Source: Cumulibacter manganitolerans
GTDB taxonomy: Bacteria; Actinomycetota; Actinomycetes; Mycobacteriales; Antricoccaceae
Direction: 5' to 3'
Assembly: GCF_009602465.1 (NCBI RefSeq)
Contig: NZ_WBKP01000038.1
Span: 1 to 38,560 of the forward strand
Length of the DNA stretch: 38,560 nucleotides
Positions 8,204-17,811 of this stretch are shown piece by piece. The notes under the pieces are model-generated. The model saw only the letters and a list, made by a program, of their open reading frames with translations, made no database searches and was not told the origin of the DNA. Position 1 is the stretch's first letter; each line of letters begins with the position of its first letter. A program made the position numbers and the translations under genes.

Positions 8204-9358
8204 GTGTTTGAGCTGGACGCCGAGGAGCAGGCAATCGTCGACGCGGTGCGCGACTTCGTCGACAAGCAGGTGAAGCCGAAGGTGCAGGCGATCGAGCACG
8301 CCAACGAGTACCCCACCGAGTTCATCGAGGCGATGAAGGAGATGGGCATCTTCGGTCTGGCGATCCCCGAGCCGTACGGCGACGTCAAGGTGTCCACTCC
8401 CTGCTACGCGCGGGTGACCGAGGAGCTCGCCCGCGGCTGGATGTCGCTGGCCGGCGCCATGGGCGGGCACACGGTCGTCTCGAAGCTGCTGACCGACTAC
8501 GGCACGGAGGAGCAGAAGCAGAAGTACCTGCCGCGGATGGCCACCGGCGAGCTGCGCGCGACGATGGCCCTCACCGAGCCCGGCGGCGGCAGCGACCTGC
8601 AGAACATGCGCACCGTCGCCACGAAGGACGGCGACGAGTACGTCATCAACGGATCGAAGACCTGGATCACGAACGCCCGCAAGGCCGGTCTCGTCGCGCT
8701 GCTGTGCAAGACCGACCCGAGCGCCCAGCCTCGCCACAAGGGCATCTCGATCCTGCTGGTGGAGAAGGTCCCCGGTTTCGAGGTGTCGAAGGATCTGCCC
8801 AAGCTGGGCTACAAGGGCGTCGAGTCCTGTGAGCTGAGCTTCGACGGCGCCCGGGTCCCGACCGATGCGCTGCTCGGCGGCCAGGAGGGCAAGGGCTTCG
8901 CGCAGATGATGCGCGGGCTGGAGATCGGCCGGATCCAGGTCGCCGCCCGCGCGACCGGCGTGGCGCGCGCGGCCTTCGACGACGCGCTGAAGTACGCCCA
9001 GGAGCGCGAGTCGATGGGCAAGCCGATCTGGAAGCACCAGCAGGTCGGCGCCACCCTCGCCAACATGGCCACCAAGCTGACCGCCGCCCGGCAGCTGCTC
9101 TGGCACGCGGCCCGCTGCTACCAGGCCGGGGAGCGCAGCGACCTCGAGGCCGGCATGGCCAAGCTGTTCTGCTCGGAGACCGCGATGGAGGTCGCGCTCG
9201 ACGCGATCCGCGTGCACGGCGGCTACGGCTACTCCACCGAGTTCGACGTCGAGCGCTACTTCCGCGACGCGCCGCTGATGATCGTCGGCGAGGGCACGAA
9301 CGAGATCCAGCGCAACGTCATCGTCGGACAGCTGGTTCAGCGCGGCGAGCTTCCGTAG
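8204..9358 (+). CDS. Acyl-CoA dehydrogenase
   Basis: FAD-dependent acyl-CoA dehydrogenase of 384 residues, catalysing alpha,beta-desaturation of an acyl-CoA. The N-terminal helical domain (VFELDAEEQAIVDAVRDF) is followed by the middle beta-domain with ALTEPGGGSDL (flavin/substrate binding) and VINGSKTWITNA. The C-terminal domain contains RVHGGYGYSTEFDVERYFRD and the catalytic-Glu motif GEGTNEIQR. GTG 8204 is preferred over a TTG 12 nt upstream because GGAGG lies at ideal spacing before it and the TTG falls on the ribosome site. The crotonase gene follows after 10 nt. The chain-length or branched-chain substrate cannot be told from sequence. Confidence 0.92.
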   Translation: MFELDAEEQAIVDAVRDFVDKQVKPKVQAIEHANEYPTEFIEAMKEMGIFGLAIPEPYGDVKVSTPCYARVTEELARGWMSLAGAMGGHTVVSKLLTDYGTEEQKQKYLPRMATGELRATMALTEPGGGSDLQNMRTVATKDGDEYVINGSKTWITNARKAGLVALLCKTDPSAQPRHKGISILLVEKVPGFEVSKDLPKLGYKGVESCELSFDGARVPTDALLGGQEGKGFAQMMRGLEIGRIQVAARATGVARAAFDDALKYAQERESMGKPIWKHQQVGATLANMATKLTAARQLLWHAARCYQAGERSDLEAGMAKLFCSETAMEVALDAIRVHGGYGYSTEFDVERYFRDAPLMIVGEGTNEIQRNVIVGQLVQRGELP

Positions 9359-9368
9359 GCTGGCCGCC

Positions 9369-10142
9369 ATGACGACAACAGTGCGGCTCGAGGTGGACGG
9401 CGCTCTGGCGAGCGTCGTCCTGGACGACCCGGAGCACGGCAACGTGCTCACCCTGGACATGGCCGAGCAGCTACGCGACCGGGTGGCCGGGATTGCTTCC
9501 CTCGAAGGAATCCGGTGCGTCGTGCTGCGCGCGGAGGGCAAGCGGTTCTGCGTCGGCGGCGACATCGCGTCGTTCGCCGATTCGCAGGTCGGCGAACGCA
9601 TCAACGAGGTCGTCGCGCTCCCGCTGCACGATGCGCTCAACACGCTGGAAGGCCTGGAGGTCCCCGTCGTGTCGGTCGTGCAGGGCGCGGCCGGCGGTGG
9701 GGGCGTGGGTCTCGCGCTCGGCGCCGACCTGGTGATCGCCGCCGAGGAGGCGTTCTTCGTGACCGGCTACGGCCTCATCGGGCTGAGCCCCGACTGCGCC
9801 GTCAGCTGGACGCTGGCCCGGGCGCTCGGGGTGCAGCGCGCCCTCGAGCTGTACCTCACCAACCGCAAGATGTCCGCCACGGAGGCGTTCCAGGCGGGGC
9901 TCGTCAGCAGGGTGGTGCCGGCGGCCGACCTCTCGGGCTCGGTCGCCGAGCTCACCGGCGCCATCACCGCATCGTCCCCCGAGGCCGTCGCGCAGACCAA
10001 GCGGCTGATGCGCACGGCCTGGTCGCGATCGCGCAGCGAGCACATGGCGGACGAGGCCACCACCATCGGCGGGCTGGGTGACCGGCCGCCGGCCCGTGAG
10101 GGGTTCGCGGCCTTCCTGGAGAAACGACCGCCGCAGTTCTAG
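9369..10142 (+). CDS. Crotonase-superfamily enoyl-CoA hydratase/isomerase, PaaG-like
   Basis: 257-residue crotonase fold with oxyanion-hole segments FCVGGDIASF and QGAAGGGGVGLALGADLV. The two Glu residues of classical hydratase are replaced (Gly and Tyr by alignment to rat crotonase). It instead has the IGLSPD motif with an Asp where PaaG-type isomerases carry their catalytic Asp, so an isomerase role is more likely than simple hydration. It follows the acyl-CoA dehydrogenase by 10 nt, so they are probably one operon. The stop codon overlaps the stop of the convergent PucR gene within CTAG (10139-10142). Confidence 0.88.
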   Translation: MTTTVRLEVDGALASVVLDDPEHGNVLTLDMAEQLRDRVAGIASLEGIRCVVLRAEGKRFCVGGDIASFADSQVGERINEVVALPLHDALNTLEGLEVPVVSVVQGAAGGGGVGLALGADLVIAAEEAFFVTGYGLIGLSPDCAVSWTLARALGVQRALELYLTNRKMSATEAFQAGLVSRVVPAADLSGSVAELTGAITASSPEAVAQTKRLMRTAWSRSRSEHMADEATTIGGLGDRPPAREGFAAFLEKRPPQF

Positions 10143-12100
10143 CCGGCCGGGTCGGGGTTCGGTGAGGCGCGTCCCCTCAGTCGATGCAGGCGAATGGCGA
10201 CCTGGATGCGGAAGAAGTCGTCCGGCTCGCGCCACGCCGGCCCGAGGAGCTCGTCCACCCGGGAGATCCGTTGCAGGATCGTGTTCGAATGGAGGTGCAG
10301 CGCGCGCGCCGTACGGGAAGTGCTGGCATTGCACTCGGCGAACGTGCTGACCGTCTGCAGCAGCTCGGTTCCCCGATCCTCGTCACGGTCGAGCAGCGGG
10401 CCGATCAGCGTCCGGATGAATTCGTCTATGTCGTCGGCGTTCGGCTCGAACAGCCGAAGGTACGGGCGGTACGCCGCAGTCGCGACGGCCGCGTCGTGGA
10501 TGCCGAGCGCCGGCAGCATGTCCAGGCAGCGCCGGGCCTCCCGATAGCGTGCGGCGACCTCGTCGCAGCTGGACGCATGAGGTGCCTCGACCACGAGCAC
10601 CGGAAGCCGCAGCCTCGCGCGCACCCATCGATGGAGGTGCTTGCCGTCGGTCCTGGCCGACTCGGCGAAGACGACCAGCACGACCCCGGCATGCTCCGCG
10701 ACCAGGCTCGGCCGGGCGGGCATCGTTCGCAGCGTCCGCAGCACCTCGGCACGGTCCGAGCCCGCAGACACGATGAAGAGCCGAGTGAGCTCGTCGAGGT
10801 TCAACCCGCGGGCCCGAGCCCGGATTCGCACCTCCTCGGTACCCCGCGAGCCGGGCTCGACCAGATCATGCAGCAGGTCGCCGCGGACGCGTTCCTCGGC
10901 GTCGGCCTGCGCGTCCTGCTTCAGTCGCAGCAGCGCCATGATCCGCGCGGCATCCTCGATCGTCTTCAGCTGCACCGGGTCGAGCAGCTCGGCGGTGCGG
11001 GTGACGACGAGGGAGCCCAGATGCGTGTCTCCGGCCAGGACCGCGACCACCCCGGCGACCCCGGGGGCGGACGTCGGGACGTAACGGCCGGTGCTGCGAC
11101 TGGTCGCTATCGCAGCCACGACCTCGGGGTGGCGCCAGCATCCCTCGACGGGAAAGTGCGCCGGCGAGTCCACGAGCGGCTGTCCGTCGGTATCGAGAAT
11201 GAAGACCTCACGCCGCATGGAGGTAGCGAGCACCGCAGCCACCTGCGCCACGCTCTGCCCTCGAAGCACGCATTCGGTCAGCTCGACGTGGTCGTTGTGG
11301 GCCTGCTCCATCCTCTCGACGAGGGCAGCGAGCCGACGACGGGCTTCGCCCGCTTCCTCGGCGGAGGTCTGCGCCTGCGCGAGCAACCGGGCGCCCTGCA
11401 GGATCACCGCTCCATGGTCGGCGAACGCTGTGAGCAGCGCGATCTGCTCCGGATGGAACCTGGTCTCGGTCCGGGTCGCCACGCACAACGTGCCGATCAC
11501 CTCGTCGCCGGCGACCAACGGCACAGCCAGCACCGAGACGGCCCCCTCCGCCACCAGGACGGAGTCGGCATTCAGGTTGTGCCGGAACCGCGGATCATCG
11601 TGATATCGCGCCGAGTAGTGCAGTTGCTTGTGCGAGGCCACATGCCAGGCCATGCTCTGCCCGAACGTGATCCGCAGCCGCTCCAGCTCCGCCGAGACCG
11701 AGCCGACGGCTGCCTGCACCACCAGCTCGCCGCGGGGCACATCCAGCTCCGACAGCCAGGCGAGGTCCGCCCCCACCAGGTCGCGCGCCCGCTGCACGAG
11801 GCGCCGCAGCAGCGTGTCGAACTCGCGCTGCTCGGCCAGCTCCCTGCTGCTGGCGAACAAGGCCGCAACCTCGTCGCGACGGCGTCCCGCCCGCGACAGG
11901 TGCGCCTGCACCCGCTGGATCCGGTCGGTGATCTGCTGGCACGTCGCCTCGTCGAGGTCCTCGGCACCGATCAGGGCGGACAGCTCGTCGGGGTCGATCA
12001 CGCGTTCCTCGTCGAGCAGGTCGAGCAGCCTCACCACGACGCCCGCAGACAGGAGCCCAGGTCTCTCGCGCGAGGGGGTGCGGTCGAAAAGCTCCTGCAT
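10139..12100 (-). CDS. PucR/CdaR-family transcriptional regulator with GAF domain
   Basis: 653-residue regulator. An N-terminal helical region leads into a GAF sensor domain (about residues 75-225, including SVLAVPLVAGDEVIGTLCVA). A coiled linker (ARRRLAALVERMEQAHNDHVEL), a second sensor-like region, a CdaR GGDEF-like region and a PucR-type C-terminal helix-turn-helix follow (SRTARALHLHSNTILQRISR near the end). It is the last gene of the leftward operon after the CoA ligase (106-nt gap), so it probably controls that operon in response to a small ligand; the ligand is unknown. ATG 12100 was chosen because upstream residues do not look conserved and no clearer start exists. The ribosome site is weak (GGGGA). 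Confidence 0.88.
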   Translation of the reverse strand: MQELFDRTPSRERPGLLSAGVVVRLLDLLDEERVIDPDELSALIGAEDLDEATCQQITDRIQRVQAHLSRAGRRRDEVAALFASSRELAEQREFDTLLRRLVQRARDLVGADLAWLSELDVPRGELVVQAAVGSVSAELERLRITFGQSMAWHVASHKQLHYSARYHDDPRFRHNLNADSVLVAEGAVSVLAVPLVAGDEVIGTLCVATRTETRFHPEQIALLTAFADHGAVILQGARLLAQAQTSAEEAGEARRRLAALVERMEQAHNDHVELTECVLRGQSVAQVAAVLATSMRREVFILDTDGQPLVDSPAHFPVEGCWRHPEVVAAIATSRSTGRYVPTSAPGVAGVVAVLAGDTHLGSLVVTRTAELLDPVQLKTIEDAARIMALLRLKQDAQADAEERVRGDLLHDLVEPGSRGTEEVRIRARARGLNLDELTRLFIVSAGSDRAEVLRTLRTMPARPSLVAEHAGVVLVVFAESARTDGKHLHRWVRARLRLPVLVVEAPHASSCDEVAARYREARRCLDMLPALGIHDAAVATAAYRPYLRLFEPNADDIDEFIRTLIGPLLDRDEDRGTELLQTVSTFAECNASTSRTARALHLHSNTILQRISRVDELLGPAWREPDDFFRIQVAIRLHRLRGRASPNPDPAG

Positions 12101-12206
12101 GGATCCCCACAGATCGCCAGCATGCCGGCCTCGTCGTCGGGTTTCGTGCGGGCCTGGGTCCGGCTGGGGCCCGCGATCGAGCGTACCGCTCCATTTGTCG
12201 AGGGCG

Positions 12207-13733
12207 CTAGATCCGGTCACCCTTGGCTCTGTCGCGCAGCTCGTTCTTGCGGATCTTGCCGATGGAGGTGCGCGGGAACTCGTCGACCACGTGCACCTCG
12301 TGCGGGACCTTGAACCTCGCGAGGCTCTCCAGACAGTGCGCCCGGATCTCGTCGACGTCGATGCTTGCCCCCGGCGCCGGAAGCAGGAACGCGACGATCC
12401 GCTCATCGCGCCACGAGTCCGGGATGCCGACCACGGCCGCGTCGGCGACCGACGGATGGGTTACCAGCACCCGTTCCACCTCCGCGGAGGCCACGTTCTC
12501 GGCCTTCACCTTGATGACGTCCTTCGACCGGTCGAGGAAGTAGAAGTAGCCCAGCTCGTCCATCATCATCGTGTCGCCGGTGCGGAACCGGTCGCCGGCG
12601 AATGCGGCTGCCGTGATCTCCTCGTCGCGGTAGTACTCCGCCAGCCGCGGCTGCCCCGCGAACCGCGCTTCCCCGGGCGTACCCGCTTCGACCTCCCGGT
12701 CCTCCGCATCGAAGACCCCGAGGTCCATCCCCGGCTGGGGCAGGCCGATCGAGACGGGGTTCCGTGGGAGGTACGGCGGACTGCGGGTGCCGATCGTCGC
12801 GTCCTCGGTCATCCCCCACAGGTTGATCAGCGGCACGTCGTAGCGACGCTCGAAGTCCGCGATCTCCTCGTCGGCGAGCGCCATCCCGAACAGCATCATC
12901 CGCAGCGAGTGCCGCGCGTCGCGTGGATCCTCCGGCAGCAGCATCAGCTGGCGGATGGGGTTGGCGACCAGGCTGCCGACGGTGATCCCGTAGGTGCGAA
13001 CCTGGCTCCAGTAACGCTTCGCGTCGAACACCTCGCACACCACCACGGTGCTTCCGGTGACCACGGCGCAGAGCAGCGACAGGCTCATCGCGTTGATGTG
13101 GAACAGCGGCAGCACGCACAGCCCACGGTCCTCCGGGCGGAGCCGTTGATGCTGGGCGTTGACCTCGCCCGACAGCACCATCGCCTGGTGGCTGAGCACC
13201 ACGCCCTTCGGCCGGGCCGTCGTGCCCGAGGAGTACATCAGCACCGCGGGGTCGGAGGCTCGGACGTCGGCCGCAGGAGGCGCCTCGTCCGTGACGTACT
13301 CGTCGAGGTCGGCGGTGCACACCACCTCCGGCCGGCGCGGCTCGCACAGCTCGGCGGCCGCCTGCGCGACCGCCTGCCGGTCCGGGTCGCAGATGACGAT
13401 CTTCACCTCGGCGTGCTGCAGCACGTAGCGCAGCTCGTCCACGGCGTACGACGCGATCGTCGGGGTCGCGATCGCCCCGAGGCGGGCGATCGCGAACAGG
13501 CCGACCACGAACTCGGGCCGATTGCTCATATGCAGGACCACGTGGTCGCCCTGACGGACGCCCTGCCGGGCGAGCCCGCCGGCGAGCCGGCCGGCTCGTT
13601 CGTACAGGTCGGCGTACGACATCTCCGTCCACCGCTGATCGGCGGCCTCGAAGATCAGGCCGATCCGGTCGGCGTCGACCTCGGCCCGGTGCGCGATGAC
13701 GTGGTTCAGGGTGAGATTACCGGTTGCAAGCAC
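12207..13733 (-). CDS. Class I adenylate-forming acyl-CoA synthetase
   Basis: 508-residue AMP-dependent ligase that activates a carboxylic acid to its CoA thioester via an acyl-adenylate. Motif A3 is YSSGTTARPKGVVLSHQ, A5 is NLWGMTEDA and A7/A8 are FRTGDTMMMDELGYFYFLDR and KDVIKVKAENV. The catalytic Lys motif A10 is TSIGKIRK near the C terminus. GTG 13733 has AGGAGG 8 nt upstream. It lies 48 nt after the HyuB-like gene, so it is likely co-transcribed and probably activates the acid made by the HyuA/HyuB enzyme. In anaerobic acetophenone degradation a carboxylase is similarly paired with a benzoylacetate-CoA ligase; the parallel is inference. Confidence 0.9.
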   Translation of the reverse strand: MLATGNLTLNHVIAHRAEVDADRIGLIFEAADQRWTEMSYADLYERAGRLAGGLARQGVRQGDHVVLHMSNRPEFVVGLFAIARLGAIATPTIASYAVDELRYVLQHAEVKIVICDPDRQAVAQAAAELCEPRRPEVVCTADLDEYVTDEAPPAADVRASDPAVLMYSSGTTARPKGVVLSHQAMVLSGEVNAQHQRLRPEDRGLCVLPLFHINAMSLSLLCAVVTGSTVVVCEVFDAKRYWSQVRTYGITVGSLVANPIRQLMLLPEDPRDARHSLRMMLFGMALADEEIADFERRYDVPLINLWGMTEDATIGTRSPPYLPRNPVSIGLPQPGMDLGVFDAEDREVEAGTPGEARFAGQPRLAEYYRDEEITAAAFAGDRFRTGDTMMMDELGYFYFLDRSKDVIKVKAENVASAEVERVLVTHPSVADAAVVGIPDSWRDERIVAFLLPAPGASIDVDEIRAHCLESLARFKVPHEVHVVDEFPRTSIGKIRKNELRDRAKGDRI

Positions 13734-13781
13734 GCGTCACACCTCCTCTTTCGCGCACCTTGTGAGGTCCTGCCTGCCAGG

Positions 13782-15740
13782 TCAGGTCTGCGCCTCGCCC
13801 CGGAGGTCCTCGCGCCGCTGGCGCGTCGCCTCCTGGTCGACCTCGAGGCCCTCGGGGTCGGTCAACGGGTCGCCGATGACGATCACGCCGTAGTCGCGGG
13901 CCGCCGTCTCGGCGGTGATGTACTCGTCGCGGACGTCGCGCAGCACCCGGTCCGGTTCCCGCTCGAGCGGGTTTCCCCAGCCGCCTCCAGCGTTGGTGAT
14001 GTATCGGAAGACGTCGTTCGGCTTGGTGTGCCACAGTGGCTGGCTGCCGAACCAGAAGTACTCTCCCTTGTCCGGGTCGGCAGCCTTCGTGTCCGGGTTC
14101 AACAGACCGCTGACCGGCACCGACGTGCGGTACACCTCCGGATCATCCAGCGGTATCAAGTCCTCGCGCTGCGCGACGTCGTACTCCGCGGCCGGGAACA
14201 TCCAGACCGCCCCGGCGCGGCCGTCCTGGCCGCCGAGCACCCCGGTCCCGCTGCTGCGCTTGGTGTGCACCGGGCTCGAGGTGTGATTGGCGGGGGTCAG
14301 GAACATGCTGTCGCGGAGCACCGCGGCGCCGCCGCGGTTGTAGCCGGAGCCGGCCGAATCGGCCACGAACTCCTTGCGCAGCACGACGATCGGCAGCTCC
14401 GACTCGATCGCCTCGGTCGCCGGGTCCAGGTTGTTGGCCAGATAGAAGCCCGCGTACGAGTCGGCGTCGCCGTCCTTGGTCGCGCCCCACGGGCCGTGCT
14501 CGCCGCCGCACTGCGCGACGGTCACCCACGGCGTGCCGTCGGCGAGCTCGCCGTGCCCGTTGTGTATCGACAGTGAGCCGTAGTCGCCGGCGATCGCGTT
14601 CTTTCCGACCGCGGCCTCCAGCGCCCGGAACACCGCCAGCAGCGCCGGCTGCGACGCCTCCCAATAGAGGAAGACGGCACCGTCCGGTGGCGTGGCGCTG
14701 ACGATGGTCCCCGGTGGTACGACGATGTCGAGGTTGCGGTACGCGCCCGAGTTGAACGGAGTCTTCGGGTCGAGCATGTACTTCATCGCCACGCCGACCG
14801 CGGTCGCCGTGTCGAACATGCCGCAGTTGATGCTGGTCCTGGCCTGCTGCGAGGTGCCGCTGAAGTCGAACTCCATCTGCGAGCCGATCTTGGTGATGGT
14901 CACCTTGATCTCGTACTCGAGCTCGTCGTCGATGCCGTCCGCGTCCACCAGATCCCCGCCTGTGTACACCCCGTCCGGGATCGCCGCGATCGCCTCGGCC
15001 ATCGACTCCGCCGGGACGTCGCAGCTGTAGCGGATGGCGCCGAGCCAGGCATCGACGCCGTACCGCTCGATGCTCTCGCGCATCAGTCGCTCACCCAGCA
15101 GCAGGTTCTGGTAGATCGTGATCAGGTCCGGCAACAGCAGCGCGCTGTACCGCGCGTTGTCGAAGATCAGGTGGAATGAGTGATGGATGGGCTCGTCGTC
15201 GCGGTAGATCAGCATCGGCGGGATCACCAGGCCGGTCTCGTAGACGTCTTTCTTGACCGCCGAGAAGCCGGCCGGGACCACGCCGCCCATGTCGAGCTGG
15301 TGCGCGCGCAGGGCCACGAACGTGACGATCTCACCGTCATGGAAGACCGGCCGGATGAAGCAGATGTCGTTGACGTGGTTGCCCGCGCGGTAGGGATCGT
15401 TGACCATCAGCACATCGCCAGGGCGTAGATTCTCGGGGCCGAACTCGTCCACCGCGTTGCGGACCGCGTGCTCCATCGCGCCGGAGAACAGCACCAGGCT
15501 GTTGGAGACCGTCGACATCGAGTAGTTCGTCGACGGCGGCCCGGAGATGGTCGCGGCGAAGTCGTACCAGTCCCGCAGGATCAGCGAGAACGCGTGGTGC
15601 AGCATGTTGGTGCACATGTGCTCGACGATGTAACGCATCCGGTTGGACAGCACGGTCGCCGTGTAGCGGTCGCACGCGTACCTCGCGTGGAACTCCGCTT
15701 CGCTCAGGTCTCGGATCGGCGTGTAGTCGATGGTGGTCAT
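13782..15740 (-). CDS. Hydantoinase B / acetone carboxylase alpha-type subunit
   Basis: 652-residue HyuB-family catalytic subunit, as found in hydantoinases, 5-oxoprolinases and the acetone and acetophenone carboxylases. Conserved segments are NDPYRAGNHVNDICFIRP (about residues 110-127), the metal-binding HQLDMGG, the SGYNRGGAAVLR loop and the C-terminal NAGGGWGNPLEREPDRV block with DEYITAETAARDYGV. ATG 15740 follows GAGGGGACGACC and lies 10 nt after the HyuA-like stop, so the two are surely co-translated. The partner and the downstream CoA ligase favour ketone carboxylation over hydantoin or oxoproline hydrolysis, but sequence alone cannot separate these. Confidence 0.9.
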   Translation of the reverse strand: MTTIDYTPIRDLSEAEFHARYACDRYTATVLSNRMRYIVEHMCTNMLHHAFSLILRDWYDFAATISGPPSTNYSMSTVSNSLVLFSGAMEHAVRNAVDEFGPENLRPGDVLMVNDPYRAGNHVNDICFIRPVFHDGEIVTFVALRAHQLDMGGVVPAGFSAVKKDVYETGLVIPPMLIYRDDEPIHHSFHLIFDNARYSALLLPDLITIYQNLLLGERLMRESIERYGVDAWLGAIRYSCDVPAESMAEAIAAIPDGVYTGGDLVDADGIDDELEYEIKVTITKIGSQMEFDFSGTSQQARTSINCGMFDTATAVGVAMKYMLDPKTPFNSGAYRNLDIVVPPGTIVSATPPDGAVFLYWEASQPALLAVFRALEAAVGKNAIAGDYGSLSIHNGHGELADGTPWVTVAQCGGEHGPWGATKDGDADSYAGFYLANNLDPATEAIESELPIVVLRKEFVADSAGSGYNRGGAAVLRDSMFLTPANHTSSPVHTKRSSGTGVLGGQDGRAGAVWMFPAAEYDVAQREDLIPLDDPEVYRTSVPVSGLLNPDTKAADPDKGEYFWFGSQPLWHTKPNDVFRYITNAGGGWGNPLEREPDRVLRDVRDEYITAETAARDYGVIVIGDPLTDPEGLEVDQEATRQRREDLRGEAQT

Positions 15741-15750
15741 GGTCGTCCCC

Positions 15751-17784
15751 TCAGGCCCTGGTGATCCGCAGCTCGCCGTACTCGCCGACCTCGGCCACCT
15801 GGCCGGCCAGCATGAACGTGGTGGACAGTGCTTCGTGAATGACGGCCGGCCCTTCGATGCGGTCGCCGGCACGCAGCGATTCGCGGTTGTAGCGGCCCGC
15901 CTGGATCGGCTCGTCGTGCAGGTACATCAGCTGGAACGTCGAGTCCGGTTCGAGGATCCGACCGTCGCCGGACTCGATCTTCGGATAGTCCACCTTCTCG
16001 GCGCTGATCACCGCCTCGACCCGGTAGGTCACGCCCTGGACGGGCAGCCCGTCGAACCGATTGCCCGCCCGCGCTTGATAGACCTGGTGGAAGTTCTCGA
16101 TCATCTCGTCGATCTTCTCGGCGGTGATCTCGCCGGAGGGGACCTTGACGAAGGGCGTCTCCCACGTCTGCCCGGCGAGCCTTGCGTCCATCGACCGGAC
16201 GAACGTCAGCTCCCCCGCCGCGTGCACATCGGTGAACCGGGCGCGCAGCTCGTCCTCCATCTCGCGGTAGACCTTGTCGACGCTCGGCGCCGCCGACCCG
16301 TCGAGCATGAGATAGGAGCTGCGGCTTTCGCCGTATACCTGGTCGGTGCTCACCAGCCCCAGCGCGGAGAACAGGCCGGGGTGCGGTGGCACGATCACCT
16401 CGCGCGCATGCACCAGATCCATGCACGCGGGCAGCAACATCGGCCCGGCGGCGCCGAACGCGACGAGGCTGTAGTCACGCGGGTCGATGCCGTGCTTGAT
16501 CGCGATGTTGTTGATGCCCTCCGCGACGTTGTTGACGCCGATGTTGAAGGCGTAGCGGACCCGCTGGTCCAGGCTGAGCGGCGTGTCGAGATCCTCGAAC
16601 GCCTTCGCCGAGAGCGTGGGATCGAGCGAGAGCCGCCCACCGGCGAAGGTGGTCGGATCGATGACGCCCATCATCACCAGGGTGTCGGTCGATGCGGGCT
16701 GCGTTCCTCCCTTGCCGTAGCACGCCGGACCGGGGTCGGCTCCCGCGCTGCCCGGGCCGACCAGCACCTCGCCCTGCGGGCTGATCGTGACGAGGCTGCC
16801 GCCGCCCGCGCCGATGCTCTCGACCTCGTTGGACAACGCGTTGACGATCAGGTCGTGCTCGAGCAGGAACGTCGTGTTCACGTAGGGCTTGCCGCCGGAG
16901 ACCATGCTGATGTCGCAGGAGGTGCCGCCGATGTCGGCGCACAGCAGCTCCTGTCGGTTGATGAGCCGGCAGAAATGGGCGCTGGCGACGGTGCCCGCCG
17001 CCGGGCCGGCGAAGACGATCTCGAACGGCTGCTCCATCGCGATGTCCGCCCGGATCAGCTGAGCCGCGCAGTTGGCGTAGTTGAAGCTTCCGGTGAAGCC
17101 GAGGCCGCGCAGCCCTTCGTGCAGCTTGTCGGTGTACTCGCCGTAGATCAGCTTCATGAACACGTCGATGGTGGTGGTGGAGGCGCGCGCCCACTCCTTG
17201 GCCAGCGGTGAGGTCTCGCTGGAGATCGACACGGGGACGTCGCCGAGCTCCTCGCGCACGAGGTCCCGCAGCCGTTGCTCGTGCTCGGCATTCACGTAGG
17301 CGTTTATCAAGCAGATCGCGACGCCTTCGACACCGCAGCGCTTCAGCACGGCGAGCTGGCCGCGCGCCTGCTCCTCGTCGAAGGGGATCAGCGCCTCGCC
17401 GTCGGCCTTCATGCGCTCCTTGATGCCGCGGCGCAGGTACCGCGGAACCAAGGGACGTGACGCGTCGCCGAACGGACGTCGCCAGCTCGCGTCGGTGAGC
17501 GCGGTCAGCGGGCGGTAGTTCGACCCGATATCGAGGATGTCGCGATGACCGAAGGTCGTCAGGAACGCGATCTTCGGCAGCTTGCGGGTGATCACCGCGT
17601 TGAGCCCGTGGGTGCTCGCGTGGTTGAACACCGACGCCGCCCCCGCACCGGCCTCCTCAGCGCCCTGGAGGACGGCGAGGTGGGTGTTGTGCACATCGGT
17701 GGAGACCTTGACGGGGGTGATCGCGCCCTCGTCGATCACCACCACGTCGGTGAAGGTGCCACCGACGTCGACTCCGATCATCAT
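15751..17784 (-). CDS. Hydantoinase A / acetone carboxylase beta-type ATP-binding subunit
   Basis: 677-residue HyuA-family subunit with the ASKHA-like ATP fold; in acetone and acetophenone carboxylases it phosphorylates the ketone/enol and bicarbonate. It has DVGGTFTDVVVID at the N terminus, a second phosphate loop DIGGTSCDIS (about residue 285), GAGGGS, GPGSAGADPGPACYGKGG (about 342-359) and AFGAAGP. ATG 17784 follows GAGAGGA. The length is near that of HyuA proteins. It lies between the 85-aa gene (27 nt upstream) and the HyuB-like gene (10 nt downstream). Sequence supports ATP-dependent chemistry; the substrate is not determined. Confidence 0.9.
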   Translation of the reverse strand: MMIGVDVGGTFTDVVVIDEGAITPVKVSTDVHNTHLAVLQGAEEAGAGAASVFNHASTHGLNAVITRKLPKIAFLTTFGHRDILDIGSNYRPLTALTDASWRRPFGDASRPLVPRYLRRGIKERMKADGEALIPFDEEQARGQLAVLKRCGVEGVAICLINAYVNAEHEQRLRDLVREELGDVPVSISSETSPLAKEWARASTTTIDVFMKLIYGEYTDKLHEGLRGLGFTGSFNYANCAAQLIRADIAMEQPFEIVFAGPAAGTVASAHFCRLINRQELLCADIGGTSCDISMVSGGKPYVNTTFLLEHDLIVNALSNEVESIGAGGGSLVTISPQGEVLVGPGSAGADPGPACYGKGGTQPASTDTLVMMGVIDPTTFAGGRLSLDPTLSAKAFEDLDTPLSLDQRVRYAFNIGVNNVAEGINNIAIKHGIDPRDYSLVAFGAAGPMLLPACMDLVHAREVIVPPHPGLFSALGLVSTDQVYGESRSSYLMLDGSAAPSVDKVYREMEDELRARFTDVHAAGELTFVRSMDARLAGQTWETPFVKVPSGEITAEKIDEMIENFHQVYQARAGNRFDGLPVQGVTYRVEAVISAEKVDYPKIESGDGRILEPDSTFQLMYLHDEPIQAGRYNRESLRAGDRIEGPAVIHEALSTTFMLAGQVAEVGEYGELRITRA

Positions 17785-17811
17785 GGCGTGTGGTCCTCTC
17801 GTCGTACGGGC

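Noticed and set aside
11628-14576. A 982-codon open frame on the plus strand
   Set aside because: It runs antisense to the PucR, CoA ligase and HyuB-like genes, all of which carry clear family motifs. Its translation is low-complexity Arg/Val/His-rich, a usual by-product of high GC.
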